Part shown: positions 21,440 through 30,529 of the stretch, piece after piece
Numbering within the stretch: the stretch's first letter is position 1
Layout: each line of letters begins with the position of its first letter
Assembly (NCBI GenBank): GCA_002281755.1
Contig: NCHB01000002.1
Location: 1-64,000, forward strand
Origin: Sulfurovum sp. 16-42-52
GTDB lineage: Bacteria; Campylobacterota; Campylobacteria; Campylobacterales; Sulfurovaceae
DNA length: 64,000 nucleotides
Reading direction: 5' to 3'
Notes under the pieces: generated by a model
Databases searched by the model: none
Seen by the model: the letters and a program-made list of their open reading frames with translations, nothing else
What the model was told of the DNA's origin: nothing
Program-made: the position numbers and the translations under genes

Positions 21440-21760
21440 CTATGATGTTGCCTGAAATTTCAACAACACAACGCCGAAAATGATAGAGATAACACCGGCG
21501 ATTTTGTACACATTCATCTCCTCTTTAAAAATCAACCAACCGAGAACGACAATAAGGGCAGTTCCCATCCCAGCCCAAATTGCATAGACTGTTCCAATTT
21601 CAATTGATTTTGTAGCATAATAGACAAAACTAAACGATATGATATACAAAATAGTGATAATGGTGCTCCAGACATAGGTATTGCCTAGAGTGGCCTGTTT
21701 AATAGAGAGCGTTGCCATCACCTCAAAGCAAATGGCAAGTAGTAAATATATCCAGTGCAT
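21440..21760 (-). CDS. Small multidrug resistance (SMR) family transporter
   Basis: A 106-residue protein with four membrane helices, the size and layout of EmrE/SugE proteins that export cationic compounds or guanidinium in exchange for protons. The essential membrane glutamate is seen in LLAICFEVMATLS (about residue 14), and GTVYAIWAGMGTA matches the family motif in helix 3. It starts 18 bp after the rpiB stop. A single SMR gene suggests a homodimer; the substrate cannot be told from sequence alone. Confidence 0.9.
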   Translation of the reverse strand: MHWIYLLLAICFEVMATLSIKQATLGNTYVWSTIITILYIISFSFVYYATKSIEIGTVYAIWAGMGTALIVVLGWLIFKEEMNVYKIAGVISIIFGVVLLKFQATS

Positions 21761-21778
21761 CTCTATCCTTTATTGATA

Positions 21779-22237
21779 TTAATGTATATCAGCCCCAAAA
21801 CTACACCCTTCTATCTTTGCCACGCGACCTGCGTGTCTGCCACCTTCAAACTCAGTGGTGGCAAAGGCTTCTATCATCTCTTCGATGACACCTTTACCTA
21901 CGACACGCTCACCAAAACAAAGGATGTTCGCATCATTGTGTTGGCGTGTGAGCTTGGCGGTGTAGTGGTCGTGGCAGAGTGCTGCTCTGATACCGGGTAC
22001 TTTGTTGGCCGCGATGCTGATGCCGATGCCTGTACCGCAGATGAGTATGCCAAAACTGCCTTTGTCGCCAAGTACGGCATGGGCGCATTTTTGTGCGTAG
22101 TCAGGATAGTCTACACGGTCAGCAGAATCTGGTCCGAGGTCTATGATTTCATGACCCAGCCCTAAGACAAACTCTTTGATGTACGCTTTGAGTGCATAGC
22201 CTGCATGGTCTGTGGCAATGTAAAACTTTTTACTCAT
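21779..22237 (-). CDS. rpiB: Ribose-5-phosphate isomerase B
   Basis: Interconverts ribose 5-phosphate and ribulose 5-phosphate in the pentose phosphate pathway. It has 152 residues, with the N-terminal IATDHAGYALK, the catalytic-loop cysteine in ILICGTGIGISIAANK, and the RAALCHDHYTAKLTRQHNDAN segment that carries phosphate-binding residues. It sits 19 bp after lepB in the folD-lepB-rpiB-SMR run. Confidence 0.95.
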   Translation of the reverse strand: MSKKFYIATDHAGYALKAYIKEFVLGLGHEIIDLGPDSADRVDYPDYAQKCAHAVLGDKGSFGILICGTGIGISIAANKVPGIRAALCHDHYTAKLTRQHNDANILCFGERVVGKGVIEEMIEAFATTEFEGGRHAGRVAKIEGCSFGADIH

Positions 22238-22256
22238 TTTCTTTTTCCTTTAGCGC

Positions 22257-23228
22257 TTATTGGATAGGTTGTTCATTTTGTATGGTCTGCACACGTCTTC
22301 CCACACGTCCCCAACGTACGGTGAAACGCTGTGCATCCCAAAGCTGCTCGCACTCTTGTGATTGTATATCAATATCGCCACAGACGCGTCTAAGCCCTTC
22401 GTTGTCTTTTCCGCCACCATTGACATCACCTTTGAGTACCTCTTCATAAGAGCGGTGTTCCAAGCTCATATAGATAAGCCATGGTTTACCAACGATGAGG
22501 CTATACGGTACAGACCCCCAAAAGCGGCTGTCATTGGAGTTGTCACGGTTGTCACCTATCATATAGAAATGATCCTCTTCCACTTTTGCATACAAGGCAT
22601 TCACGGGTTTGCCGGCTATCTCGTAAGCAGGTACATCAAAACCCTCCACATAAAGAGGCAGCATGTCTATCTCTTTATGGTATTCGTAGTAGCGCAAAAG
22701 TACTTCAAAGATGGTAGGTCCTTCAGGCGCGTACTGGATACCCGGATATTTATCCATATAGGGATTTTCTACCCAGAGTTTATCTCGAAGAGAGACTATT
22801 TTATCTTCAGGGTAGTTGGCTTTGATATACTCATCGCCTTCATGAAAGTGAATGAGCAGTTTTTTATCAGCATAGAGCAATTCATCACCGCCGACAGCGA
22901 CACAACGTTTGACATAGTGTATTTTGTTGTTCGGCGGATAACGAAAGATGACAATGTCTTCTCTTTGGGGTCTTGGGCCTTCTATGAGGTGACCGTTGCC
23001 ATTGAAGTCAGGCAAAAGAGGTATCTCAAGCCAAGGAAGATGAGGGGTAGGGATGCCATATGAGAACTTTTTGGCAAATAAAAAATCCCCAATCAGCTGT
23101 GTGCGTTTCATCGATCCTGAGGGGATGACAAAAGATTGTGCAACAAAAAAGATAAGAAAAAGTACGATGATGATCGTACCCGTCCATGAGCTTGCAAAAC
23201 GGCCAAGTGTCTGTAAAAATGCTTTCAT
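22257..23228 (-). CDS. lepB: Signal peptidase I
   Basis: Inner-membrane protease that cleaves signal peptides. It has 323 residues from the ATG at 23228, which overlaps the folD stop (TAATG). An in-frame start upstream would run into folD and is rejected. One N-terminal membrane helix is followed by the catalytic serine box (FVIPSGSMKRT), the catalytic lysine region (NKIHYVKRCVAVGGDE) and the conserved box E (MIGDNRDNSNDSRFWG). A C-terminal tail of about 50 residues follows the core. Confidence 0.95.
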   Translation of the reverse strand: MKAFLQTLGRFASSWTGTIIIVLFLIFFVAQSFVIPSGSMKRTQLIGDFLFAKKFSYGIPTPHLPWLEIPLLPDFNGNGHLIEGPRPQREDIVIFRYPPNNKIHYVKRCVAVGGDELLYADKKLLIHFHEGDEYIKANYPEDKIVSLRDKLWVENPYMDKYPGIQYAPEGPTIFEVLLRYYEYHKEIDMLPLYVEGFDVPAYEIAGKPVNALYAKVEEDHFYMIGDNRDNSNDSRFWGSVPYSLIVGKPWLIYMSLEHRSYEEVLKGDVNGGGKDNEGLRRVCGDIDIQSQECEQLWDAQRFTVRWGRVGRRVQTIQNEQPIQ

Positions 23229-24073
23229 TATACTCTCGCTTTGGCTGATTTGAGTGTGTTGCTTAAAAGCATGGCGATGGTCATAGGTCCCACACCGCCT
23301 GGAACGGGAGTAATGTAAGAGCATTTGGGGCTGACGTGCTCAAAGTCCACGTCTCCAACGAGTGAGCCATCAGCGATGCGGTTGATACCGATGTCTATGA
23401 GAATCGCTCCCTCTTTGACCATGTCTTCTTTGATGAGCCCCGGTACACCTACACCTACGACTACGATGTCTGCTCTGCTTGTGTGTGCCTTAAGGTCTTT
23501 AGTGTGTATGTGTGTGATGGTCACCGTGGCTTCTGCATTGAGAAGCAGAGATGCCATCGGTTTTCCTACGATGTTGCTCGCACCCACCACGCAGACATCT
23601 TTACCTCTAAGTTCTATGTTGTACTCTTCAAACATTTTCATCACACCAAGCGGTGTGCAGGCGACAAAACAGTCCAATCCTGTCACCAAACGTCCGACAT
23701 TGTAGGCATGAAATCCATCGACATCTTTTTTGGGGTTGATGACTTCAAGGATTTTGTTGGTATCGATGTGTTTGGGCAGTGGAAGTTGTACCAAGATACC
23801 GTCTATGCGTGGGTTGGTGTTCATCATCTCAATCGTTGCGATGATCTCATCTTGAGAGATGGTATCAGGCATACTGTGGGTAATGGAGTAAAATCCTACA
23901 TTTTCACACGCTTTTGCTTTCATCTTCACATAGGCATGACTTGCTGCGTCGTCACCCACAAGGATAACGGCAAGTCCGGGAACGATGTTTTTTTCTTGTT
24001 TGAGCTGTGCAACTTCCTGCGCTACAGTTGCCTGCACTTTTTTTGCCAAGGATTGACCATCGATACGTTGCAT
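23228..24073 (-). CDS. folD: Methylenetetrahydrofolate dehydrogenase/cyclohydrolase
   Basis: Bifunctional one-carbon enzyme converting 5,10-methylene-THF to 10-formyl-THF. It has 281 residues. The catalytic lysine region is SHAYVKMKAKACENVG, with the active-site QLPLPKH and the NADP-binding VVGASNIVGKPMA. It is the first gene of a minus-strand operon with lepB overlapping its stop by 1 bp; AAGGGC precedes the ATG. Confidence 0.97.
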   Translation of the reverse strand: MQRIDGQSLAKKVQATVAQEVAQLKQEKNIVPGLAVILVGDDAASHAYVKMKAKACENVGFYSITHSMPDTISQDEIIATIEMMNTNPRIDGILVQLPLPKHIDTNKILEVINPKKDVDGFHAYNVGRLVTGLDCFVACTPLGVMKMFEEYNIELRGKDVCVVGASNIVGKPMASLLLNAEATVTITHIHTKDLKAHTSRADIVVVGVGVPGLIKEDMVKEGAILIDIGINRIADGSLVGDVDFEHVSPKCSYITPVPGGVGPMTIAMLLSNTLKSAKARV

Positions 24074-24098
24074 TGAGTGCCCTTATAGTTTTTTGGCT

Positions 24099-24104
24099 AT
24101 TATA
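24099..24104 (-). promoter_or_regulatory. -10 box of folD-lepB-rpiB operon
   Basis: Minus-strand TATAAT, 26 bp upstream of the folD ATG, within the divergent region shared with the cytochrome gene. Confidence 0.55.
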
Positions 24105-24136
24105 TCAAAAATACTTTATGCATCAGGAATAGTGTG

Positions 24137-24502
24137 ATGAAGCGATTATGGATACTATTGCCTATACTGCTGTGGGGACAGGAAGATTTTATCTCACACT
24201 TTGAGTATGGTGAGATGCTCTATGCAAATCCCAGGGGAGTAAGCTGTGCAGAGTGTCACGGCACAAGCGGTGAAGGTCAAATCATCGTAGAGTACAGGGA
24301 TGAAAAAGGCAAGCAGGTGCTCAAAGGCTCCGACATACGCCAAAACACCATGTCTGACATGGTACGTGCACTCAATAGCTACCATCAGGTGATGCCGCGT
24401 TATTATCTTACCCAAGAAGAGATTCAAGCGATTTATGACTATCTGCAAAAGAAAAACAAGATGAATGTGGCGCAAAATGCCAAGAGTGACAGTTTGGAAT
24501 AA
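24137..24502 (+). CDS. Small periplasmic c-type cytochrome
   Basis: Electron-carrier protein of 121 residues with a short signal segment (LWILLPILLWG). One heme-binding CAECH lies at about residue 37, and a likely methionine ligand is in QVMPRYYLT near 80, followed by the typical EEIQAIYDYL helix. The family is single-heme class I cytochrome c. ATG 24137 is preferred over the adjacent GTG 24134. It is divergent from folD and 38 bp upstream of the DUF4139 gene. Maturation would be by the CcsBA protein encoded at 54508-57597. Confidence 0.88.
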   Translation: MKRLWILLPILLWGQEDFISHFEYGEMLYANPRGVSCAECHGTSGEGQIIVEYRDEKGKQVLKGSDIRQNTMSDMVRALNSYHQVMPRYYLTQEEIQAIYDYLQKKNKMNVAQNAKSDSLE

Positions 24503-24507
24503 GTCGC

Positions 24508-24513
24508 TATAAT
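24508..24513 (+). promoter_or_regulatory. -10 box of DUF4139 gene
   Basis: TATAAT, 27 bp upstream of the ATG, just after the cytochrome stop. AAGGA five bases before the ATG is the ribosome site. Confidence 0.55.
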
Positions 24514-24540
24514 TATCCTTAAACTACAAGAAGGATTTTT

Positions 24541-25956
24541 ATGAGACCGATTGGCTTATTTGGCACATTTTTTTTAAGTGGAAGTTTGAGTGTGGCTTCT
24601 TCGCTCGCAGTCTATCAAGACAGTACTTTTTACTCTTTTTCTCCCCAAAATACCTTTATCGGCTTTACGCAGGGTGTAGAAGCAAAATGCGAAGGTAGAG
24701 CATTACAAGTTGAAGCAAAGAGTGATTGTCCTAAAGTTGAGAGACTCTGTGGGCTTTTAACATCGCTCGAAGAGAAAAAAGAGGATTTGCAAGAGCTTGA
24801 GGCAAATACCAATATTTTAAACCAACTCATCTTACTTCCGCGTCCTTCTGCTCTTGATGCTTCTGCATCCATTGAGTCTGCCAAAACACTCTCACAAGAG
24901 CAGTCAAGACTGCAGGTAGAGCAGAAACAATTGGGTGAAGAGGTTTTGATCGCACAGGGTGCATTTGAACAGCAGGCACCCTCTATGCAGGCGCAGTATA
25001 TCGCAGCCTCATGCACTAAGGATTTGGAGCTACGGATACCGTATGGGTATGTGACTTTTTCTAGCGAATATGAAGCAAAACTGGAAAATGAAAAAGAAGT
25101 AAGCGTAACGCAGTATCTGCAGATTACCAATAAAAGCGGTATAGACATCCAAGCCGATACGGCACTGTTTTATTATCGTTCGGCGAATCAATATGTCCAA
25201 CCGATAGACTTTAATCCTTGGATCGTAAGCAAATATGAGCCAAGAGCTAAAGCAGTTTACACAGAAGCCATGGCAGCACCAATGGTTGCCATGGTTGCAG
25301 ACCAGAGTGTGAGTGCCAAGAGGCATCCTACACCCTATGCTAGCTATGAAGATGCCAGAGAGTACAAGATAAACGCACTTGATTTGCCTTCAACCGGCGT
25401 ACCTCTCATCGTGCCCGTACTGAGCTGGAAAGCGCCTTTAGAGTGTCAAATATTTGTATACCCTTATGTCAATACCAAAGCATTTCAGGTCTGTTCTTTT
25501 ACCCCCAAATACCAAATCGATACCCATGAATGGAAAGTAATATCCAACGAGAAGATCATCAACGAAAGTGCAAGAGGGGAGTACAAAAAAGACAAGTATG
25601 ATTTGTACACAAAAGTAGAAGAAGATATACAGATAGAGCGAAAACCGATTGTCAAAAAAGAGGGCGAAGAAGGCATCTTTGGAGGCACGATCCATAAAAA
25701 GGATGGTTTTACGCTGGAGATAGTCAATAAATCCGACAAGCCAAAAACACTTAAGCTCATAGAGCGCATACCAAGCTCAACAACAGAAGATATACACTCA
25801 AAGCTGCTTAGTGTTAAAGCAGAGACAAAGGTCGACTATATGCTGCTAGATGAAGGAAAGATAGAGATAAATCTTACTTTAGTAGCACATGAAAACAAAA
25901 AAATAGAAGTATTGTTTGAGTTGTCTTACGATAAAGATGTAAAAGTGACTTATTAA
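24541..25956 (+). CDS. DUF4139-like secreted protein
   Basis: A 471-residue protein with a signal peptide (cleavage near residue 20), a short N-terminal beta region with a few cysteines, a Glu/Lys/Gln-rich coiled coil at about 75-150, and a C-terminal beta-rich region (QYLQITNKSGIDIQADTALF onward). This order resembles DUF4139 / mucoidy-inhibitor-A-type proteins, which are poorly characterised periplasmic or surface proteins. It is preceded by its own promoter. No enzyme motif is recognised. Confidence 0.7.
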   Translation: MRPIGLFGTFFLSGSLSVASSLAVYQDSTFYSFSPQNTFIGFTQGVEAKCEGRALQVEAKSDCPKVERLCGLLTSLEEKKEDLQELEANTNILNQLILLPRPSALDASASIESAKTLSQEQSRLQVEQKQLGEEVLIAQGAFEQQAPSMQAQYIAASCTKDLELRIPYGYVTFSSEYEAKLENEKEVSVTQYLQITNKSGIDIQADTALFYYRSANQYVQPIDFNPWIVSKYEPRAKAVYTEAMAAPMVAMVADQSVSAKRHPTPYASYEDAREYKINALDLPSTGVPLIVPVLSWKAPLECQIFVYPYVNTKAFQVCSFTPKYQIDTHEWKVISNEKIINESARGEYKKDKYDLYTKVEEDIQIERKPIVKKEGEEGIFGGTIHKKDGFTLEIVNKSDKPKTLKLIERIPSSTTEDIHSKLLSVKAETKVDYMLLDEGKIEINLTLVAHENKKIEVLFELSYDKDVKVTY

Positions 25957-25971
25957 AAAAGAGGGGTGTAT

Positions 25972-25992
25972 TTGCAGGCTTAAAGCCTGCAA
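25972..25992 (-). terminator. Hairpin between DUF4139 gene and csp
   Basis: TTGCAGGCT-TAA-AGCCTGCAA, a 9-bp perfect stem in the 43-bp gap between convergent genes. It could end transcription from both sides; neither flank has a long T tract. Confidence 0.6.
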
Positions 25993-25999
25993 GCCACTA

Positions 26000-26218
26000 T
26001 TAGAGTGGTGTTACGTTTTCAGCCTGTGGGCCTTTTTGACCTTGACCTACTTCAAATGTTACTGCTTGACCTTCAGCCAATGTTACACGACCGCCATTGT
26101 TATTGTTTACTTGACGAAAGTGTACAAATACATCATCTCCACCATTTTCTTGTTGGATAAATCCGTAACCTTTTTCGTCGTTAAACCATTTAACTGTACC
26201 TTTGACTAGTTCTGCCAT
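26000..26218 (-). CDS. csp: Cold-shock domain protein
   Basis: A 72-residue single-strand RNA/DNA-binding protein of the CspA family, likely an RNA chaperone. Both nucleic-acid motifs are intact: KGYGFIQQ (RNP1) and VFVHFRQV (RNP2). AAAGG lies upstream of the ATG. The transcript appears to have a leader of about 130 nt, as in cold-regulated csp genes. Confidence 0.96.
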   Translation of the reverse strand: MAELVKGTVKWFNDEKGYGFIQQENGGDDVFVHFRQVNNNNGGRVTLAEGQAVTFEVGQGQKGPQAENVTPL

Positions 26219-26365
26219 TGTTATACCTTTGGGTAAAATTTACACTTCTAGGGTTTCCCTATTCAAGCGGAATCTAAAATCGGAGAGAGTCTTTCGGGGG
26301 TCTAGCAATAACACTTAACACACGACAGATGAACTCGAACCTCATCTTTCTTCAAATATATTGTA
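26219..26365 (-). promoter_or_regulatory. Long 5' leader and promoter of csp
   Basis: On the minus strand, TACAAT at 26360-26365 resembles a -10 box. Transcription from there gives a leader of about 133 nt. Known cspA mRNAs use such leaders as temperature-responsive structures. No conserved cold-box was identified by eye, so thermoregulation is an inference. Confidence 0.45.
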
Positions 26366-26433
26366 GCCTATTTTCCAAGATATAACCTTACTTGAAAAGA
26401 ATATATTTTTTTCAATTCAATTTCACAATTTTA

Positions 26434-26910
26434 TTACATGATTTGGGTTAATTTAAGAAAGATATCATTGATCTCTTTTCCTGCTTTTTTGGCCATTTTT
26501 TCCACTTCCACTTTAGATTCAGCGTACATATGAGAAAGTGTTTCTCGTTTTTCGTTCCACAGGTCTTCGCTTTCCATCTTTGCAAGATGTGCTTTGAGAG
26601 ATACTGTATCAAGCTCTTGCTGTGCTTTAGTATTGGCTTTCTGAGCGAACTTTTCTGTACTCTCTTTAATCATTTCCAATTTGTCGCGCGCTTCCATCAT
26701 TGCCAAATGACCTTTGAGTTCTGCCTTCTCTTCGAAGTTGGTGTAGGCATCTTTAAGTTTCTCTTCCACATTTGATAGACGCTTTTTCAACTCACTCCAC
26801 AGTTCGCCTGCTTCTTCTGAAAAATCTTCACTCATCTCTTCTATCTTTTCTTCAGCTTTTTTAAGCGATTTTCTTGACTCTTCTATGATCTCTTTAAACT
26901 CTTTTTCCAT
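26434..26910 (-). CDS. Predicted coiled-coil protein
   Basis: 158 residues, extremely rich in Glu, Lys and Ala, with no signal peptide and almost entirely helical. A heptad-like internal repeat is visible: AELKGHLAMMEARDKLEMI (about 64) and SLKAHLAKMESEDLW (about 104). AAGGAG lies eight bases upstream of the ATG. It follows the DUF502 gene by 20 bp, so the two may share a transcript. Function is not recognised. Confidence 0.75.
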   Translation of the reverse strand: MEKEFKEIIEESRKSLKKAEEKIEEMSEDFSEEAGELWSELKKRLSNVEEKLKDAYTNFEEKAELKGHLAMMEARDKLEMIKESTEKFAQKANTKAQQELDTVSLKAHLAKMESEDLWNEKRETLSHMYAESKVEVEKMAKKAGKEINDIFLKLTQIM

Positions 26911-26930
26911 AAAACAACTCCTTTTTTTGA

Positions 26931-27617
26931 TTATAACACGTTTTTTACTTGATTGTTTTTATGTACTTCCAACCAGTTGCTTAGCGGCACAAGTTCATCC
27001 AAAGTTTTGGCTTCTGTCTTTAAAATGTCTGCAAAACTTTTCACTCCCATTGAAAGAAGGTATTGCAAGTTGTCATCAAAAGTGGCTCTATCTATGACAT
27101 AGATATTGTTTTGATGTACTTCAAACATAAAACCACCATTGGGGATGGGTGACATCGAAAGTGTCACTGTATAGTGGTCTTTGATGATACTTTCTTTTTG
27201 TGAATACATGAGTCCTATGTTGTAACCCTCAACACCAAACCCGCGAATGGCAACAACGAGAACCCTGTTTTCTCCTTCTTTGGAAGAGTTGAAGATGTTG
27301 ATAATCTCTTTAATGGTCTGATAACCCGGGATTTTTTTCAGAAGAGACTCAAAGAAGCCGATAAGCCTTGTTTGCATTAGATGACCCATAAGGTACAACA
27401 TAAAAGTAAAGAGAAATAAAGCCAGTAAGAACCATAAAAATTGGTGATTTTCAGGTGTAAAACCGACCATTTTGAACATCCACCCCGTGAGCTGGTCTAT
27501 CTTGGCATATAACCAAAACAAAATGATAGCAGTAACAAGGATGGGAAGCAGTCCAAAAAGCCCTTGGAGTGCAGTATGTAAGAAGTGTTTGACGGGATTA
27601 AAGTTCATCGGTGACAC
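26931..27617 (-). CDS. DUF502 family membrane protein
   Basis: A 228-residue inner-membrane protein with two N-terminal helices (about 15-35 and 58-82) and a C-terminal soluble region. The pattern LQGLFGLLPILVTAIILFW, the KIPGYQTIKEIINIF segment and VLVVAIRGFGVEGYNIGL agree with DUF502, a widespread family of unknown function. It lies 24 bp after the small protein at 27642-27950, on the same strand. Confidence 0.85.
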   Translation of the reverse strand: MSPMNFNPVKHFLHTALQGLFGLLPILVTAIILFWLYAKIDQLTGWMFKMVGFTPENHQFLWFLLALFLFTFMLYLMGHLMQTRLIGFFESLLKKIPGYQTIKEIINIFNSSKEGENRVLVVAIRGFGVEGYNIGLMYSQKESIIKDHYTVTLSMSPIPNGGFMFEVHQNNIYVIDRATFDDNLQYLLSMGVKSFADILKTEAKTLDELVPLSNWLEVHKNNQVKNVL

Positions 27618-27641
27618 TCCTTGTAAAAGAGCATTTAGCTC

Positions 27642-27950
27642 TTATCCTTCATACGGTGCTTCATAATAACCGTTTTTCCAGTACTTCGCAAACCACATCG
27701 CAGTTTTGCCTTTACCCATAGGAAGCTGTGATGCAAATGTCCACTCCAAAGAAACATCTCCGAAGTAGTATGTCTCATGCGCATTAAAGAGCGCCTCAGC
27801 TTCACCTCTGTCTAAATCATCACAATACTGTAACGGTTCGCTAAGATCTTTTTTAAGAAATGCTGCGCCATGACCCTGGTAGTTGATGCTCGCTTCTGGG
27901 TTGTTTTCATCATACAGCGTATGTTCTTTTTTTAAATCGATAATTGCCAT
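27642..27950 (-). CDS. Conserved hypothetical protein, 102 residues
   Basis: Soluble acidic protein with no recognised domain. The C-terminal half is rich in aromatic residues (AMWFAKYWKNGYYEAPYEG). AAGGA lies five bases upstream of the ATG, and the spacing fits co-transcription with the DUF502 gene. It is included because of its start signal and operon position. Confidence 0.7.
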   Translation of the reverse strand: MAIIDLKKEHTLYDENNPEASINYQGHGAAFLKKDLSEPLQYCDDLDRGEAEALFNAHETYYFGDVSLEWTFASQLPMGKGKTAMWFAKYWKNGYYEAPYEG

Positions 27951-28015
27951 TGGATGTCCTTATGTATTGAAAAGGCTAAAAGCCTCGTTGATTGTGGCTG
28001 CATTCTAATATATTT

Positions 28016-29911
28016 TTAATTAAGTTCTTCCAACCACGTTGAAAAATCCACATCACTTGCCATCTTCCAGTCTGCTCTGGGACTGAGAGAAATCGTACCG
28101 ACTTTTGGGCCGTCTGGCATACAGCTTCGTTTGAACTGTTGGGTAAAAAAACGCCTGAGAAAAACAGAGAGCCACCTTGTGATTGTTTCTTTATCGTATT
28201 TAGTATCAAACGCTATGGTCGCTAAGTGTATGATTTTAGATGGTTTGGCTCCGTACTTGATAAAGTGGTATAAAAAGAAGTCATGAAGTTCGTAGGGTCC
28301 TACGATGCTCTCCGTTTCCTGTACGATTTCATCTTCTTTATGGGGTAACAGTTCAGGACTGATGGGCGTAGCCAAAATGTCGTCCAGTATGCTCGCTATG
28401 GAAACATCAGATTTAAAATACCCGATGACATACTGTATAAGCGTTTTAGGGATACCGGAGTTCAGCGCATACATACTCATGTGGTCACCATTGTAGGTAC
28501 TCCAACCCAGTGCTATCTCACTGAGGTCACCTGTACCGATGACCAACCCCCCTTCTTTGTTTGCCATATTCATGAGTAAAGAAGTGCGCGCACGTGCTTG
28601 TACATTTTCATAGGTGACACTGTGGTCTTCTTTGTCATGTCCTATGGCTTCAAACTCTTTGAGAGAAAGTTCTGTGATATCGACATCTAAAAGCTTAACC
28701 TTTAAAGCCTCACAGAGTTTTACAGCATTGCTTTTGGTGCGCGAAGTTGTGCCAAATCCGGGCATGGTGAGGGCCAAAATGTTTTGTGTATCCCATCCCA
28801 TCAGCATAAAAGCTTTGTGCGTTGAAAGCAGGGCAAGTGTGGAGTCTAGCCCGCCGCTGATGCCTATGACAGCTTTTTGGATTTGTGTATGGCGCATGCG
28901 TTTGATGAGTCCGTGTGCTTGTATCTGGATTATCTCATCACAGCGTTGTTCTTTGTCTTTGGTGCGTGAGGGAACAAAAGGCATGGGGCTAAAGCAGCGT
29001 TCTATCTTGGAGAGCTTAGGCAGTTGGCTAAGTGTGATGCGTCTAGCCACTGTGCGTTTTGCATCACCAAAGCTTGATTCGTTCAGTCTGAGCCAGCTCA
29101 GACGCTCCAAGTCCACATCTGCTGTGATGAGGTTGGAATCTAGGCTAAAACGTTCATTTTGGGCAAGGGTAGAGCCGTACTCACTGATGATGCAGTGTCC
29201 GCCAAAAACGGTGTCCGTGCTTGACTCACCCACACCCGCTGAAGCATACACATACGCAGCCATACAACGCGCACTTTGTGTGCGTACCAACTCTTCCCTG
29301 TAGAGATGTTTACCTATGAGTTCGTTGCTGGCACTGAGATTAAATAAAAGATTTGCACCGTTGCTTGCCATTTGAAGTGAGGGTGGGGTGACCGCCCAAA
29401 GGTCTTCGCAGATCTCTACCCCGAAAGTCATATCGGCTCTATCAGTAAAGAGCAGATCAACCCCAAAAGGTACTTGGCTCTCTAGGAAGTCTATGTGGTG
29501 GTTTGTGATGTCACGCCCTGAAGCGAAGTGCCGTTTCTCGTAAAACTCTTTTTTGTTCGGCAGATAGGTTTTGGGTATGAGTCCGAGTATCTTTCCCTGT
29601 TGAAGTACAGCAGCGCAATTGTACAGCCTGTCTGCATCAAGAACGGCTACACCGATGATGACAACGATGGATTTCTGTTGAATATTTTTTAATATATAAC
29701 CCAAAGATTCGTTTTGTGCAGCAAGAAGCGTTTGATTAAGTAAAAGATCACTGGCAGTGTATCCGGTGAGGGTAAGCTCTGGAAATACAATGGCACAAAC
29801 CTCTTTTTGCTCGGCTTGACAGATAAGTTTTAAGATTTCTTCGGCATTTTTAGCAGGATTGCCTACGACGGTTGTGTTGACTGCGGCTGCAACGCGGTAG
29901 TGTCCGAACAT
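28016..29911 (-). CDS. nadE: Glutamine-dependent NAD+ synthetase
   Basis: Last step of NAD synthesis: amidation of nicotinic acid adenine dinucleotide with glutamine as nitrogen source. It has 631 residues. The N-terminal nitrilase-type glutaminase has its nucleophile in GVEICEDLW (about residue 170), a Glu in VFPELTLTGY and a Lys in IPKTYLPNK. The C-terminal ATP-pyrophosphatase domain has GISGGLDSTLAL near 350. The length matches the two-domain form. Confidence 0.95.
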   Translation of the reverse strand: MFGHYRVAAAVNTTVVGNPAKNAEEILKLICQAEQKEVCAIVFPELTLTGYTASDLLLNQTLLAAQNESLGYILKNIQQKSIVVIIGVAVLDADRLYNCAAVLQQGKILGLIPKTYLPNKKEFYEKRHFASGRDITNHHIDFLESQVPFGVDLLFTDRADMTFGVEICEDLWAVTPPSLQMASNGANLLFNLSASNELIGKHLYREELVRTQSARCMAAYVYASAGVGESSTDTVFGGHCIISEYGSTLAQNERFSLDSNLITADVDLERLSWLRLNESSFGDAKRTVARRITLSQLPKLSKIERCFSPMPFVPSRTKDKEQRCDEIIQIQAHGLIKRMRHTQIQKAVIGISGGLDSTLALLSTHKAFMLMGWDTQNILALTMPGFGTTSRTKSNAVKLCEALKVKLLDVDITELSLKEFEAIGHDKEDHSVTYENVQARARTSLLMNMANKEGGLVIGTGDLSEIALGWSTYNGDHMSMYALNSGIPKTLIQYVIGYFKSDVSIASILDDILATPISPELLPHKEDEIVQETESIVGPYELHDFFLYHFIKYGAKPSKIIHLATIAFDTKYDKETITRWLSVFLRRFFTQQFKRSCMPDGPKVGTISLSPRADWKMASDVDFSTWLEELN

Positions 29912-29959
29912 GCATTTTCCTTGAGGTCTGTCAGGAGGGTATCCTGACGTTGAGATGGA

Positions 29960-30481
29960 TTAGGCTCTTGAAGCGACTACTTCAATCGATTCGATCACAT
30001 CGTTTTGTTTGATGCTGTCAAGTACCATAAAAGACTCTGTATCATCTGCTTCAATCGCACCAAATGCCGTATGCACACCATCGAGGTGAGGAGTTGGTAC
30101 AAAAGTGATGAAAAACTGGCTTCCGCCTGTGTTTGGTCCTGCGTGTGCCATTGAGAGTGTTCCTCTTCTGTGTGCATGTTTGCTGGTGTCTGTTTCACAG
30201 TCGATTGCCCAATCAGGTCCACCTGTACCTGCCATAGCCGGATTGTCTTTAGAATGAGGACAGCCGCCTTGTGCCATAAATCCTGCGATCACTCTATGAA
30301 ATTTAAGGTCATTGTAAAATCCTGTCTCTGCCAAATGTGCAAAGTTTGCTACGGTGTTGGGTGCATCCTGCGTGTAGAGCTTGACCCAAATGACGCCTTT
30401 TGATGTGGTAAATTTGGCATAATTGTAGGTATCCATAACGCTTTGAACGATGTCATATCTTTTTGTTTTTTTTCCAAACAT
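29960..30481 (-). CDS. Cyclophilin-type peptidyl-prolyl isomerase
   Basis: Protein-folding enzyme of 173 residues. The active-site region FHRVIAGFMAQGGCP is followed by GTLSMAHAGPNTGGSQFFI, the classical cyclophilin core. There is no signal peptide, so it is cytosolic. The first ATG (30481) has AAGGA nine bases upstream and is preferred over an internal ATG at 30436. It is divergent from pyrF and shares a palindromic promoter. Confidence 0.95.
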   Translation of the reverse strand: MFGKKTKRYDIVQSVMDTYNYAKFTTSKGVIWVKLYTQDAPNTVANFAHLAETGFYNDLKFHRVIAGFMAQGGCPHSKDNPAMAGTGGPDWAIDCETDTSKHAHRRGTLSMAHAGPNTGGSQFFITFVPTPHLDGVHTAFGAIEADDTESFMVLDSIKQNDVIESIEVVASRA

Positions 30482-30529
30482 GTGTCTGAGTCCTTATGTT
30501 GGGGCTAGAGAAGCCCTTTATTGATTTTA

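Noticed and set aside
23229-23324. Upstream extension of lepB by 32 residues
   Set aside because: It lies within folD on the same strand in another frame and would place a polar segment before the membrane helix. The TAATG junction gives a normal start.
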